Positions 39,219-46,938 of a stretch of 51,046 bases of DNA are shown here, piece by piece. The notes beneath the pieces are model-generated. The model was not told where the DNA came from. It searched no databases and saw nothing but the letters and a program-made list of their open reading frames with translations. The stretch lies in contig JASFQI010000001.1 of the NCBI GenBank assembly GCA_050115555.1, positions 1 to 51,046 of the forward strand. The letters run 5' to 3'. Each line of letters begins with the position of its first letter. The stretch's first letter is position 1. Position numbers and translations under genes: made by a program. The stretch comes from JASFQI01 sp050115555. GTDB lineage: Bacteria > Desulfobacterota > DSM-4660 > Desulfatiglandales > HGW-15.

Positions 39219-40604
39219 GTGACGTACCAACGATTGAATGAAACCCATCTCGATCGGCTTCGGTCCGTGGTGTCCCCGGATCGAATTTCCTCCGGGATCT
39301 CCAACCTGGAGCTCCACGCGAAGGACGAGTCGCACCACGAAGCCTGCCTGCCCGAGGTGGTCATCTGGCCGGAGGTCACCGAGGAAGTGATCGAGATCGT
39401 CCGCTATGCCAATGAGAACCGGATACCGGTGACTGGGTGGGGATCCGGCAGCAGCCTGGAGGGAAATCCCATACCCGTGTGCGGGGGGGTGGTCCTGAAC
39501 TTCAACCAGATGAACCGCATCCTGGATATTCGGGACGAGGACTTTCAGGCGGACGTGGAGCCCGGCGTGATCTATCAGGATCTCAACGAGAAGCTTCGGC
39601 ACAAGGGGCTTTTCTTTCCCCCGGATCCGGGCGCCCGGGCGACTCTGGGAGGCATGATCGCGAACAATGCCAGCGGCACGAGAACGGTGCGTTACGGTTC
39701 GACACGCCAGAACGTCCTGCGGCTGCGGGTAGCCCTGAGCAACGGGGAAATCATGCAACTCGGCACGCGGTCGTCCAAGACATCGTCGGGACTCGACCTG
39801 ATCAACCTCTTTGTGGGGTCGGAAGGGATCCTGGGCATCGTGGTGGAGGCCACGGTCCGGCTCACGGGTCTTCCGGCGGCGTTTTCAGCGGCCGTGGCCT
39901 CCCTTCCCACGGTGGAGGCCTGTGGTCGCTCCGTGTTCCAGATCATGCGGGCGGGGCTCAATCCGGCCGCCCTGGAGCTCATGAGCCCGGAGTGCATCGC
40001 CTTGATGAATCACGAGCGCGACCTGGGGCTGCCTGTCTCCCCCACGCTTTTCATGGAGTTTCACGGCACGGCCGAGTCCCACCTGGCCGATGTCCTGGAC
40101 ATGGCGCGCGAGCTCTGCGAAGAAGAGGGAGGAACCGCGTTCCGGGCCGGTCTGGGACGCGGGGAAAGGGACCGGCTTTTTCGTGCGCGGCACGAGTTGA
40201 GCGAGATGATTCGTCGTCGGCATCCGGATCGCACCCACAGCACGGCGGACGTGGCCGTGCCTATCGCGGCCTACCCCGACCTCATCGCCTGGAGTCGACA
40301 GGCCCTGGAGGAGGCCGGCATCCCGGGCTACATCTTCAGCCATGCAGGCGACGGGAACGTTCACCTGGTATTCATGGGGAAGACCGGGGACGCGGACGAG
40401 TGGGCCGAGATCAGCCGGATCTACGACCGCATGGTGGCACGGGCGCTGGCCGCTGGTGGCACAGCCACGGGGGAGCACGGCGTGGGGCTGGGCAAGCGAA
40501 AGTACATGGAGGCGGAGCACGGGGTGAGTCTCGCCTGGATGCGTCGTCTCAAGGACCTTTTCGACCCGCACCACATTCTGAACCCGGGAAAGATGTTCCC
40601 CTGA
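39219..40604 (+). CDS. FAD-linked oxidase, GlcD/D-lactate dehydrogenase family
   Basis: A 461-residue flavoprotein of the vanillyl-alcohol-oxidase fold: FAD-binding part with VTGWGSGSSLEGN and GLFFPPDPGARATLGGMIANNASG, and the C-terminal substrate domain with FSHAGDGNVHLVF and GTATGEHGVGLGKRKYM. It oxidises a 2-hydroxyacid such as glycolate or D-lactate. The start is GTG at 39219 because AGGAGG precedes it with 5-nt spacing; the earlier TTG has no such site. No GlcE/GlcF or Fe-S partner is next to it, so the electron acceptor is unknown. It converges on the HpcH aldolase gene. Confidence 0.92.
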   Translation: MTYQRLNETHLDRLRSVVSPDRISSGISNLELHAKDESHHEACLPEVVIWPEVTEEVIEIVRYANENRIPVTGWGSGSSLEGNPIPVCGGVVLNFNQMNRILDIRDEDFQADVEPGVIYQDLNEKLRHKGLFFPPDPGARATLGGMIANNASGTRTVRYGSTRQNVLRLRVALSNGEIMQLGTRSSKTSSGLDLINLFVGSEGILGIVVEATVRLTGLPAAFSAAVASLPTVEACGRSVFQIMRAGLNPAALELMSPECIALMNHERDLGLPVSPTLFMEFHGTAESHLADVLDMARELCEEEGGTAFRAGLGRGERDRLFRARHELSEMIRRRHPDRTHSTADVAVPIAAYPDLIAWSRQALEEAGIPGYIFSHAGDGNVHLVFMGKTGDADEWAEISRIYDRMVARALAAGGTATGEHGVGLGKRKYMEAEHGVSLAWMRRLKDLFDPHHILNPGKMFP

Positions 40605-40607
40605 TTC

Positions 40608-40687
40608 GAGACCGCCCCCACAGCCACAGCCCGGCATGGGATGGGTGGGGAGTTTACGTTCCCTCGCTTCGGTCGCGGGGCGGTCTC
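40608..40687. terminator. Long inverted repeat between convergent genes
   Basis: GAGACCGCCCC (40608-40618) and GGGGCGGTCTC (40677-40687) are a perfect 11-bp inverted repeat around a 58-nt loop. It starts three bases after the oxidase stop and lies 45 bp from the stop of the oppositely oriented aldolase. This suits a bidirectional transcript-end structure, although there is no T-run. Confidence 0.45.
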
Positions 40688-40732
40688 CGCCTCACGATAA
40701 AGAGAAGCCGCGGCGGAAAAGGGCGCATTGGG

Positions 40733-41488
40733 CTAGAGGGATCGAAGCTGCTCGAGCAGGCTCCCCGCGGCCCGGCCGAGCAGCACGGTGTCTATTCCGG
40801 CGACGATGAGAGTGTACCCCTTTTGCACGAACGGGCGAACAGCGTTTTCGTCCATGCCGAAGATTCCCAGGGGAATGCCGGCACCAAGGCACACGTCCGT
40901 GACGTGGTCGATCGCGGCCGTCACCTGGGGGTGGTCGACGTCGCCCGGCCTGCCCAGGCTCGAGGAGAGATCATAAGGCCCCACCAGGACGGCGTCGATT
41001 CCGGGCACGCGTACGATGGCCTCCATGTTGTCCACCGCCTCCATGTGCTCGGCCTGAATCACCACGGTGACATTGTCGTTGGCCGTCTCGATGTACTCCC
41101 GGAATGCCAGCCCGTATCCGTGGGCCCGGCCCACCCCGACGCCGCGCATTCCCTCGGGCGCGTACTTGGAGAGGCGAACCACGCGCTCGGCCTGCTCTGC
41201 GGTGTTCACCATGGGGGCGATGACGCCTGCGGCGCCGATGTCGAGTGCTTTTTTCACAAACACCTCGTCACGGCCCGGCAGGCGGACCAGGCACGGGAGG
41301 GACGGACCCGCCCCCTGCAGGATGCGCTGCAGGTGATGGGCACTCAGGGGTGCGTGCTCGGCATCCAGGAAAAGCCAGTCAAACCCTGCACCGGCCAGGA
41401 TTTCCGAGATCTCGGGCGATGCCAAAGAAACAAGGGTGCCCAAAAGTCGTTCACCGGCGTGGAGCCGTCGTCGAAACGCGTGTTTCAT
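40733..41488 (-). CDS. HpcH/HpaI aldolase family protein
   Basis: A 251-residue class II pyruvate aldolase of the 2,4-dihydroxyhept-2-ene-dioate (HpcH/HpaI) family. Family blocks: LLGTLVSLASPEISEILAGA, FDWLFLDAEHAPLS (metal/active-site region), GAAGVIAPMVNTAEQAE, GVGVGRAHGYG, IQAEHMEAVDNMEAI and VGPYDLSSSLGRPG. It cleaves a 4-hydroxy-2-oxoacid to pyruvate and an aldehyde. GGAGG 8-11 nt upstream fixes the start at 41488. Convergent with the FAD oxidase gene; together they may handle a hydroxyacid, but that link is weak. Confidence 0.9.
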   Translation of the reverse strand: MKHAFRRRLHAGERLLGTLVSLASPEISEILAGAGFDWLFLDAEHAPLSAHHLQRILQGAGPSLPCLVRLPGRDEVFVKKALDIGAAGVIAPMVNTAEQAERVVRLSKYAPEGMRGVGVGRAHGYGLAFREYIETANDNVTVVIQAEHMEAVDNMEAIVRVPGIDAVLVGPYDLSSSLGRPGDVDHPQVTAAIDHVTDVCLGAGIPLGIFGMDENAVRPFVQKGYTLIVAGIDTVLLGRAAGSLLEQLRSL

Positions 41489-41705
41489 AGAGGACCTCCG
41501 CCATCGACATGGAGGGGTGCCGGGTCGGTCGTTGTTCCCGCCGAGAGGGGCGTATGGATGTGCCGTTGCCTCGTTTCCGATGCGACGGGGCATGGATAAG
41601 ACTATCGTACTCGACGGAGCCACGGGATGCAATTCCATCCTTTGCACAGAACCCACCCGGCGCCCAACCGCCGAAACCGTCCCTTGACCGGCATGCGGTG
41701 CAGGT

Positions 41706-41734
41706 TTGACCCGGACACCCTTCCAAGGTACAAA
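41706..41734 (+). promoter_or_regulatory. Sigma-70-type promoter of the MoxR operon
   Basis: TTGACC (41706-41711), 17-bp spacer, TACAAA (41729-41734). The start would be near 41741, about 100 nt before the moxR ATG. Confidence 0.5.
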
Positions 41735-41758
41735 GGAAAATCAGGTGTCCCTCATGTT
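41713..41758 (+). terminator. Inverted repeat plus T-run overlapping the MoxR promoter
   Basis: GGACACC (41713-41719) and GGTGTCC (41744-41750) flank an inner CCTT/AAGG pair, followed by CTCATG and a run of eight T from about 41757. It may be an operator overlapping the -10, or a terminator for transcripts entering from the left. Both readings are possible. Confidence 0.35.
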
Positions 41759-41843
41759 TTTTTGAAGACATTTTTTGAAGAAATGGAGGCTTCGTGAAGC
41801 TGGATTCGTGTCTCCACGGTACCTCGTTCCCGGAGCAAGACTC

Positions 41844-42803
41844 ATGACGAATGCCCAACGATGTCAGGAAATTGTGAATAACATTTCACAGGTGGTGGTG
41901 GGAAAGCAGAATGCGCTGGAGATGCTCATGGTGGCGCTCCTGGCCGAGGGGCATGTCCTGATCGAGGATGTTCCCGGGCTGGGTAAGACCTTGATCGCGA
42001 AGGCGCTGGCTCGAAGCCTGAACGCCACATTCAAGCGCGTCCAATGCACGCCGGATCTCCTTCCCGCAGACATCACCGGCTACAGCGTGTACAATCAGCA
42101 GGCAGGTTGTTTCGAGTTGCGGGAAGGTCCGGTCATGACCCATGTGCTTCTGGTCGACGAGATCAACCGGGCCATTCCGCGCACCCAGTCCAGTCTCCTG
42201 GAGAGCATGGCCGAGCGGCAGGTGACCGTGGACGGCCGAACGATTCCCCTGAGCAGGCCCTTTTTCGTCATTGCCACCCAGAACCCCATTGAGCTGGAGG
42301 GCACCTTCCCCCTGCCCGAGGCCCAGCTCGACCGGTTTCTCCTTAAGATCCGCCTCGGGTACCCCTGCAAGTCGGAGGAGATGGAGATCCTCCGGCGGTT
42401 TCAGACCACAGACCCCTTGGAGACGCTCCAGTCCGTCATCACCGTGGAGCAGGTGTTGGCATTGAACGAGGCCGTTCGACAGATCCACGTGGCTCCCTCG
42501 CTCTTCGAGTACATCGGGGACATCGCAGAGGCGACCCGATCCAATCGGGTGTTCCGCTACGGGGCCAGCCCCCGAGGAACTCTGGGGCTGATGCGCGCGG
42601 CACAGGCTCTGGCACTGCTCCGCGACCGATCCTTCGTGCTTCCGGACGATATCAGGGCCTTGGCACCTGCGGTGCTGAGCCATCGACTGATGCTCTCAGA
42701 GGAGGAGCAGCTTCGCGGAAGCGAGGTCGAAGGCGTTCTTGAAGGCGTGCTGGAACGCGTTCCCCTGCCCCCCCTGCGGAAGAGGGAAATCCAGGACCCA
42801 TGA
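41844..42803 (+). CDS. MoxR-family AAA+ ATPase
   Basis: A 319-residue MoxR ATPase, a chaperone-like AAA+ protein that acts on partner proteins with a VWA or DUF58 domain. Walker A (EDVPGLGKTLIAKAL), Walker B (LLVDEINRA), sensor 1 (FVIATQNPIELEGTFPLPEAQLDRF) and the arginine-finger region are intact. The ATG at 41844 follows CGGAGCAAG. The stop overlaps the DUF58 start as ATGA, so translation is coupled. It heads a four-gene operon. Confidence 0.95.
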   Translation: MTNAQRCQEIVNNISQVVVGKQNALEMLMVALLAEGHVLIEDVPGLGKTLIAKALARSLNATFKRVQCTPDLLPADITGYSVYNQQAGCFELREGPVMTHVLLVDEINRAIPRTQSSLLESMAERQVTVDGRTIPLSRPFFVIATQNPIELEGTFPLPEAQLDRFLLKIRLGYPCKSEEMEILRRFQTTDPLETLQSVITVEQVLALNEAVRQIHVAPSLFEYIGDIAEATRSNRVFRYGASPRGTLGLMRAAQALALLRDRSFVLPDDIRALAPAVLSHRLMLSEEEQLRGSEVEGVLEGVLERVPLPPLRKREIQDP

Positions 42804-44014
42804 ACCCGAAATACGCACAGGCCGCTTCCTTTGCCCCGATCCCCACCCTTTTTATCGATCCCGTGCCACGTTTTTTCCTGGGTGTCCTGCTCTTCCTCGC
42901 GTTCCTGTTCGGAGCGGTCGACCTCGCGGGATTCTGCCTGGTGGTGCTGCTTCTTTCCACCGGGGCGAAGCTATGGCGGCGGGCGGCTGCCGCAGGGGTG
43001 ACGTGCCGCTATCCATCGGTCAAGCTGCGGGCCTTCCCCGGCGAAACCCTTACCTTCGGCGTGCACGTGATGAATTCATCCATACTGCCCGTAGCGGTGC
43101 GCTCCCGGCTGGCCGGAGCAGGCGCATTCGGGGGATCCGATCCTGGAGACGATCTCCGCGTCTGTAAGGTGGGGTCTCGAAGAACCATGCGCATCGACTG
43201 GGCCTGGAACGCCCCCGGGCGCGGGGTCTATCGTATCGGACCGCCTGTGGTCGAGGCAGGTGACGCCCTGGGGTTCTTCTTCACAAAAATAGACCAGGAA
43301 GACCCCCAGGAGATCGTTGTCTATCCGCGGTTGATTCCGATCACCGGCTTCGATGGGCAGCCCAGAGAGCTTTTTGGAAGCCTTCGGGCCCGGGGATTGA
43401 TTGAGGACCCGGTCAACCTGGTGGGCACTCGCGATTATCAGCCGGGAAGCCCGGCCCGCTCCATTCATTGGAAGGCCAGCGCGCGCCTGAGCCGTCTCCA
43501 GGAGAAGGTGTTCGAGCCCAGCCGAAGGGCACGGTTCCTCCTGACCCTGGATGTGCACGGTTTCCACGAATCCGACGACGACACGGGGTTTGAAGAGATG
43601 CTGGAAACGGCGGCGTCCATTGCACGACATCTCGTCCGGGCGGGCGCTGCTGTGGGAGCAATGACGAACGCCCGGCTGGAGGGAGGGCATTCTCCAGTCG
43701 TTCCCGCCAGTCGACGCCCAGGTCAGGTATCCTCCATTCTGGAAATGCTGGCCCGAATGACCATGGAGCCGTCCGAGGATCGACTTGGACTGATTCAAAA
43801 AGTGCTGCCCCGAACCCGGGGTGTAGCGCGCATTCATTTCGCACGCACCGCGGACAAGGCAGGAGGGTGCTTCGGTATCCTGTCCCAGGAGCGAGCCGCT
43901 TTGACCTGTGTCGTGGTGGCACGGCAGATCCCGGAAGCCACTTCGCAGGTCGCAGGATCCATGGAGATCCTTTCCATCGACCGGATCCGAGGGGGCGCTG
44001 GGCAAGCGCCATGA
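42800..44014 (+). CDS. DUF58-domain membrane protein
   Basis: A 404-residue partner of MoxR. Two N-terminal membrane helices (FFLGVLLFLAFLFGAV and FCLVVLLLSTGAKLW) are followed by a beta-rich domain (LRAFPGETLTFGVHVMN) and the DUF58 signature RDYQPGSPARSIHWKASARL. DUF58 proteins with MoxR are linked to envelope assembly and stress resistance. Starts within the moxR stop (ATGA) and ends within the next start (ATGA). Confidence 0.93.
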   Translation: MNPKYAQAASFAPIPTLFIDPVPRFFLGVLLFLAFLFGAVDLAGFCLVVLLLSTGAKLWRRAAAAGVTCRYPSVKLRAFPGETLTFGVHVMNSSILPVAVRSRLAGAGAFGGSDPGDDLRVCKVGSRRTMRIDWAWNAPGRGVYRIGPPVVEAGDALGFFFTKIDQEDPQEIVVYPRLIPITGFDGQPRELFGSLRARGLIEDPVNLVGTRDYQPGSPARSIHWKASARLSRLQEKVFEPSRRARFLLTLDVHGFHESDDDTGFEEMLETAASIARHLVRAGAAVGAMTNARLEGGHSPVVPASRRPGQVSSILEMLARMTMEPSEDRLGLIQKVLPRTRGVARIHFARTADKAGGCFGILSQERAALTCVVVARQIPEATSQVAGSMEILSIDRIRGGAGQAP

Positions 44015-45459
44015 AGTCCGAGGCCGAAAAAAGACTCTTGATCGGGTTCCGTATCGCCGCCGAGGCAAGCTGGGTGCTGGGATTGGCGGGCTTTTCCCTG
44101 TACATCGTTTCAAAGTGGCCGTTCCCCCTGTTTTGGGGTCTCATCGTGTTCCTGGCCTCGGCCGGGTTCACGCGCGGGTCCATGGAGAAGGGGTGGCGCA
44201 GGATTTCTCTCCTGGCGATCCACCTGGGCGGCACACTGGCGAGCCTCAGCCTGATTGGCCTTGCCGACGAGGGTTCCAGGAGATTTCTCTTCAGCCTGCT
44301 CAAGGGAGAAACGGCCCTTTCGCCCTCTGAGCTTGGCCTGGCGTGGATCGGGGTCTTGCTTACGGGTTTCTGGACCGTGGTACTTTGGCTGAAAGGGTCG
44401 GCCCTGGCCCGCAGACCGGCAACGTACGAGAGGGTATGCAGTCAGTTCGATCGGGGTGTGGCCTGCTGGGGGCTTGTTTTCCTCGCGGGGGCCCTGGCCC
44501 GGGTCCGATGGGGTGTGAATTTGGCATGGGGTCCGTCGGTACCTCTCTTTGCCCTCTTCTTCTGGGCGAGCGTGCTGACGATGGGCATGGCCTCTCCGGA
44601 GGCGCACGGGTCCGTCGACCCGAAACCGTTCCAAGGCCTTTGGACGCTCACAGGATTTTCCTTCCTGATTCTGGGGACGGGCGCGGGGATCGTCCTTTTC
44701 GCGATGCCGTTTCTCCAGCAGGGTACGCAGCTCGCGTTCCATGCCCTCAAGGAGACGACTTCCCCCTTGGGGCCGGTCCTGGTCCGGTGTTTGCGGTTTC
44801 TCCTCGCCCATCGGAGCACCCCGCCCGATCAAGGCCCCTCCCACCCCGGAGGGGGGGAGGGTTCGCTTCCCCAGGGAGGGGCGGAGGCGGAGATCGGTCT
44901 CCTGGAGGAAGTCCTGGGGTGGGGCCTCACCGGGTTTCTGGTCGCGGTGCTGGTGACCGTGCTGGGGGCGGTGGTCCTCCTGGGGTTGAAGACACTACTG
45001 GGGCGATCCGGCCCCCGAAGGTCGAGGGTTCCCCGAAAATTTTCGCTTGTCGCGTGGCTCAAGGAATGGATTCGCCTGTTTCGAGCACTGTCCGTCCCTC
45101 GTTTGATTCAAACGCTGAAGGATCCCGGGCCGGTTCGGCTCTACAGCCGCCTGGCGGTATGGGGCAAGCACAGCGGTCTGCCGAAGGGCGCGAACGAAAC
45201 GCCCAGTGAGTACGGTCGCAAGCTTTCCAGCGTGTTCATTTCCCTCTCAAGGGAGATTGAAAGGATCGTAGGACTGGTGAACCGGGAGGTCTATGGAGAC
45301 GCGTCGCCGGCGCAGGACGAGAGGCGGGAGGGACGGCGTGCCTGGAAACGCCTTCGAAGCCCCCGCTACTGGCCGATGCGTGTTCGGGTTTGGGTGAGGG
45401 GAGAAAGAATGAGCACACGAGTCGGAGGCACAGAGCCGGGGTGCCGGGAAAAGGGGTGA
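44011..45459 (+). CDS. Multi-pass membrane protein with DUF4129, degenerate TgpA-like
   Basis: A 482-residue membrane protein with about seven helices in the first 240 residues, another near 315-335 and a cytoplasmic C-terminal DUF4129 region (YSRLAVWGKHSGLPKG, NETPSEYGRKLSS). In most genomes the third gene after MoxR-DUF58 is a TgpA-type protein with a periplasmic transglutaminase domain between the helices and DUF4129. Here that Cys-His-Asp domain is missing; a Pro/Gly-rich loop takes its place. ATGA overlap with the DUF58 gene; the GTGA at its end starts the next gene. Confidence 0.82.
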   Translation: MKSEAEKRLLIGFRIAAEASWVLGLAGFSLYIVSKWPFPLFWGLIVFLASAGFTRGSMEKGWRRISLLAIHLGGTLASLSLIGLADEGSRRFLFSLLKGETALSPSELGLAWIGVLLTGFWTVVLWLKGSALARRPATYERVCSQFDRGVACWGLVFLAGALARVRWGVNLAWGPSVPLFALFFWASVLTMGMASPEAHGSVDPKPFQGLWTLTGFSFLILGTGAGIVLFAMPFLQQGTQLAFHALKETTSPLGPVLVRCLRFLLAHRSTPPDQGPSHPGGGEGSLPQGGAEAEIGLLEEVLGWGLTGFLVAVLVTVLGAVVLLGLKTLLGRSGPRRSRVPRKFSLVAWLKEWIRLFRALSVPRLIQTLKDPGPVRLYSRLAVWGKHSGLPKGANETPSEYGRKLSSVFISLSREIERIVGLVNREVYGDASPAQDERREGRRAWKRLRSPRYWPMRVRVWVRGERMSTRVGGTEPGCREKG

Positions 45460-46409
45460 TAGAGGAGGGTGCGGTCGTCGGTTTTTCCAACCACCGCCCG
45501 GAAACCGTACCCCTTGCGGCCGGGTTCATGGAGTGTTTTGATACCATCTGTCTGGAGGATCCGCCGTCCAAGGCCTTTGTTCCCATGCTCGACCAGGAGA
45601 TGGCCGTGGAGGATTACCTCCTCACGCTCGACCTGGAGTACCCCGAGTTCGGCCGCCGCATGTGTACACTCCTACGCGAAATGCACCGTAAGGGGAAGCG
45701 GATCGTGCAGGTCGAGCCCTACCTTGAGCACTTGATTTCCATCCATGATCGGTTTGTAGCGGGCGCCGCGCCTGCGGATTTACCTGAAGACACCCCCGTC
45801 TCCGTGGTGTACAGGGCCGAACATGAGGCCACGGCCGCTCTGTTGGCCTTTTACAAGGCCGTGGCCGGCTCCGGGTTTGACGAGGTCATCCATGAGGTGA
45901 AGAGGTTCGCCCGGGCCGATGCCCGGCGGTTCGGGATCCGGGACCGGATGCGGGCCGAGGCCCTGGTACCCGTGATCGCCAGGGACCGATCCGTCTATGT
46001 CGAGGCCGGTCAGATGCACTTCGCCCTTCCGGGCTTTTTGCGTACGCTTCTTTCCGGTGCCCCCCGAATCCTTCCGCGATTTCTCACCGCCCCCACGGCC
46101 CGGGCCCTCGGCGGTCCCGCCCACCTTTACGGACCGGGCGATGTCCTCACCCTGCTCTACATTTTTCACCCGCACGGTCGCGATGCGAGGGAGGACCTGC
46201 TCGCGGCCAGGGCCCTAGTGTACAACAAACTGATCGAGAAGGAGGAGACGCAGGAAGAGGACGATGCGCTTTTCCATACGCGCGACGAGATCAGGGTCCT
46301 TCGGACGGTTCAGCGGTTAGAACTACAGGACTGCCGCCGTCTGTACCCGATCCTCCGACGCGTGGACTCCGGAGAGGCCCGGCGGGTGGTGAAGGATTAC
46401 CTTCGCTAG
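45456..46409 (+). CDS. Unknown protein, fourth gene of the MoxR operon (possibly TraB/TIKI-like)
   Basis: A 317-residue protein that I cannot assign firmly. The GTG start at 45456 overlaps the previous stop (GTGA). Predicted layout is alternating helices and strands: VVGFSNHRPETVPLA, CFDTICLEDPPSK, RMCTLLREMHRKGKRIVQVEPY, a long helical middle, and SVYVEAGQMHFALP. The late E-A-G-x-x-H pattern and the overall order recall TraB/TIKI-type hydrolase-fold proteins, but other hallmark residues are not clear. No membrane helix or signal peptide. Its stop codon TAG is part of the CTAG that starts mobile-element copy 2. Coupled translation with MoxR-DUF58 suggests an envelope-linked role. Confidence 0.7.
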   Translation: MIEEGAVVGFSNHRPETVPLAAGFMECFDTICLEDPPSKAFVPMLDQEMAVEDYLLTLDLEYPEFGRRMCTLLREMHRKGKRIVQVEPYLEHLISIHDRFVAGAAPADLPEDTPVSVVYRAEHEATAALLAFYKAVAGSGFDEVIHEVKRFARADARRFGIRDRMRAEALVPVIARDRSVYVEAGQMHFALPGFLRTLLSGAPRILPRFLTAPTARALGGPAHLYGPGDVLTLLYIFHPHGRDAREDLLAARALVYNKLIEKEETQEEDDALFHTRDEIRVLRTVQRLELQDCRRLYPILRRVDSGEARRVVKDYLR

Positions 46410-46667
46410 TTTCCATCCAGAAATGGCTCTTTTCCGCAATCTCTGTGTCAATCATCGGGATTCCTTGTGCGACGTACTAAAGTACGTCTCCGCGTAATCC
46501 CTCGATTTGATTCGGGCCATCCGTGGCCCTCACCCTTCGGGTCCCGCCATCGGCGGGCTCCAATTCCGCTTTCCTGCGGAATTGTCCTTGATCTTGCGAA
46601 AAACTTCTCATTTCTGAATTGGAAACTCGCAAGTGCCCGAAAAGCATTTTTGGACGGGCACTCGCTA
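46407..46667. mobile_element. CTAG-flanked miniature inverted-repeat element, copy 2
   Basis: A 261-bp element with CTAG at both ends (46406-46409 and 46665-46668). Left end GTTTCCATCCAGAAATGG and inner right inverted repeat GTTTCCAATTCAGAAATG (complement of about 46606-46626); the extreme right end folds into a near-perfect 14-bp hairpin (CTCGCAAGTGCCCG with CGGGCACTCGCTAG). In reverse orientation it aligns with copy 1 at 1279-1465, except for an extra segment containing four hairpins (46514-46584). It directly follows the stop codon of the gene at 45456-46409 and has no coding capacity. Confidence 0.75.
46514..46584. repeat. Four consecutive perfect hairpins inside element copy 2
   Basis: GGGCC/GGCCC (46514-46529), ACCC/GGGT (46532-46542), CCCGCC/GGCGGG (46543-46557) and CAATTCCGC/GCGGAATTG (46561-46584) follow one another with hardly a base between them. 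This block is absent from copy 1 and accounts for the length difference. Confidence 0.7.
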
Positions 46668-46938
46668 GGGGATTCCCGATCTCACCAATGGGGCTCGAAC
46701 GATCCGGGAGCGGGCGTTCCTCCTGTCGATCACAGTGCACACCGGCGATTTCGGCATTTCTCTTGCATAAGTTACGGTATCTCAGTCCCTTAAAAGGAAA
46801 GGAGTCGCGTTCTCCTGGTGCCGTGTTGCGGTTTCTGCCTGTTTCGTGCCTGTGGAGGCGCTTCCTTTGTCATGGAAAGAAGGCGCATTCCGCGTACGAT
46901 TTCCGAGCGCAACCGGTCCGGGCGTGCGTTCTTTGGCG
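46668..46938. other. Leader region of the kinase gene
   Basis: The 271 bp between mobile-element copy 2 and the kinase start hold a sigma-54-type promoter (46752-46768) and a GTGGAGGCG sequence near 46851. A 34-codon reading frame (46872-46976) overlaps the kinase start in another frame; I do not call it a gene. Nothing else is recognisable. Confidence 0.5.
46752..46768 (+). promoter_or_regulatory. Sigma-54-type promoter of the kinase-HDOD-GAF gene
   Basis: CGGCATTTCTCTTGCAT: GG and GC are ten bases apart, with GGCAT at -24 (consensus GGCAC) and a perfect TTGCAT at -12. Transcription would begin near 46780, giving a leader of about 160 nt. Confidence 0.55.

Larger units (their letters stand above)
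41489..41843. other. 355-bp divergent region upstream of the MoxR operon
   Basis: No gene is apparent. Contains a sigma-70-like promoter (41706-41734), an inverted repeat with a T-run (41713-41758), and a 23-bp stretch at 41780-41802 similar to 12191-12213. The HpcH ribosome site is at its left edge. Confidence 0.5.

Noticed and set aside
40725..40740. CTAG at the HpcH stop codon (and at the tyrS stop, 29213-29216) as further mobile-element borders
   Set aside because: The bases beyond CTAG do not match either end of the miniature element, so chance is more likely.
39437..41599. Long plus-strand open frame of 720 codons
   Set aside because: It is a shadow of the FAD oxidase and, on the other strand, the HpcH aldolase; composition is Arg/Gly/Pro-rich with no domain, as expected for an out-of-frame GC-rich read.
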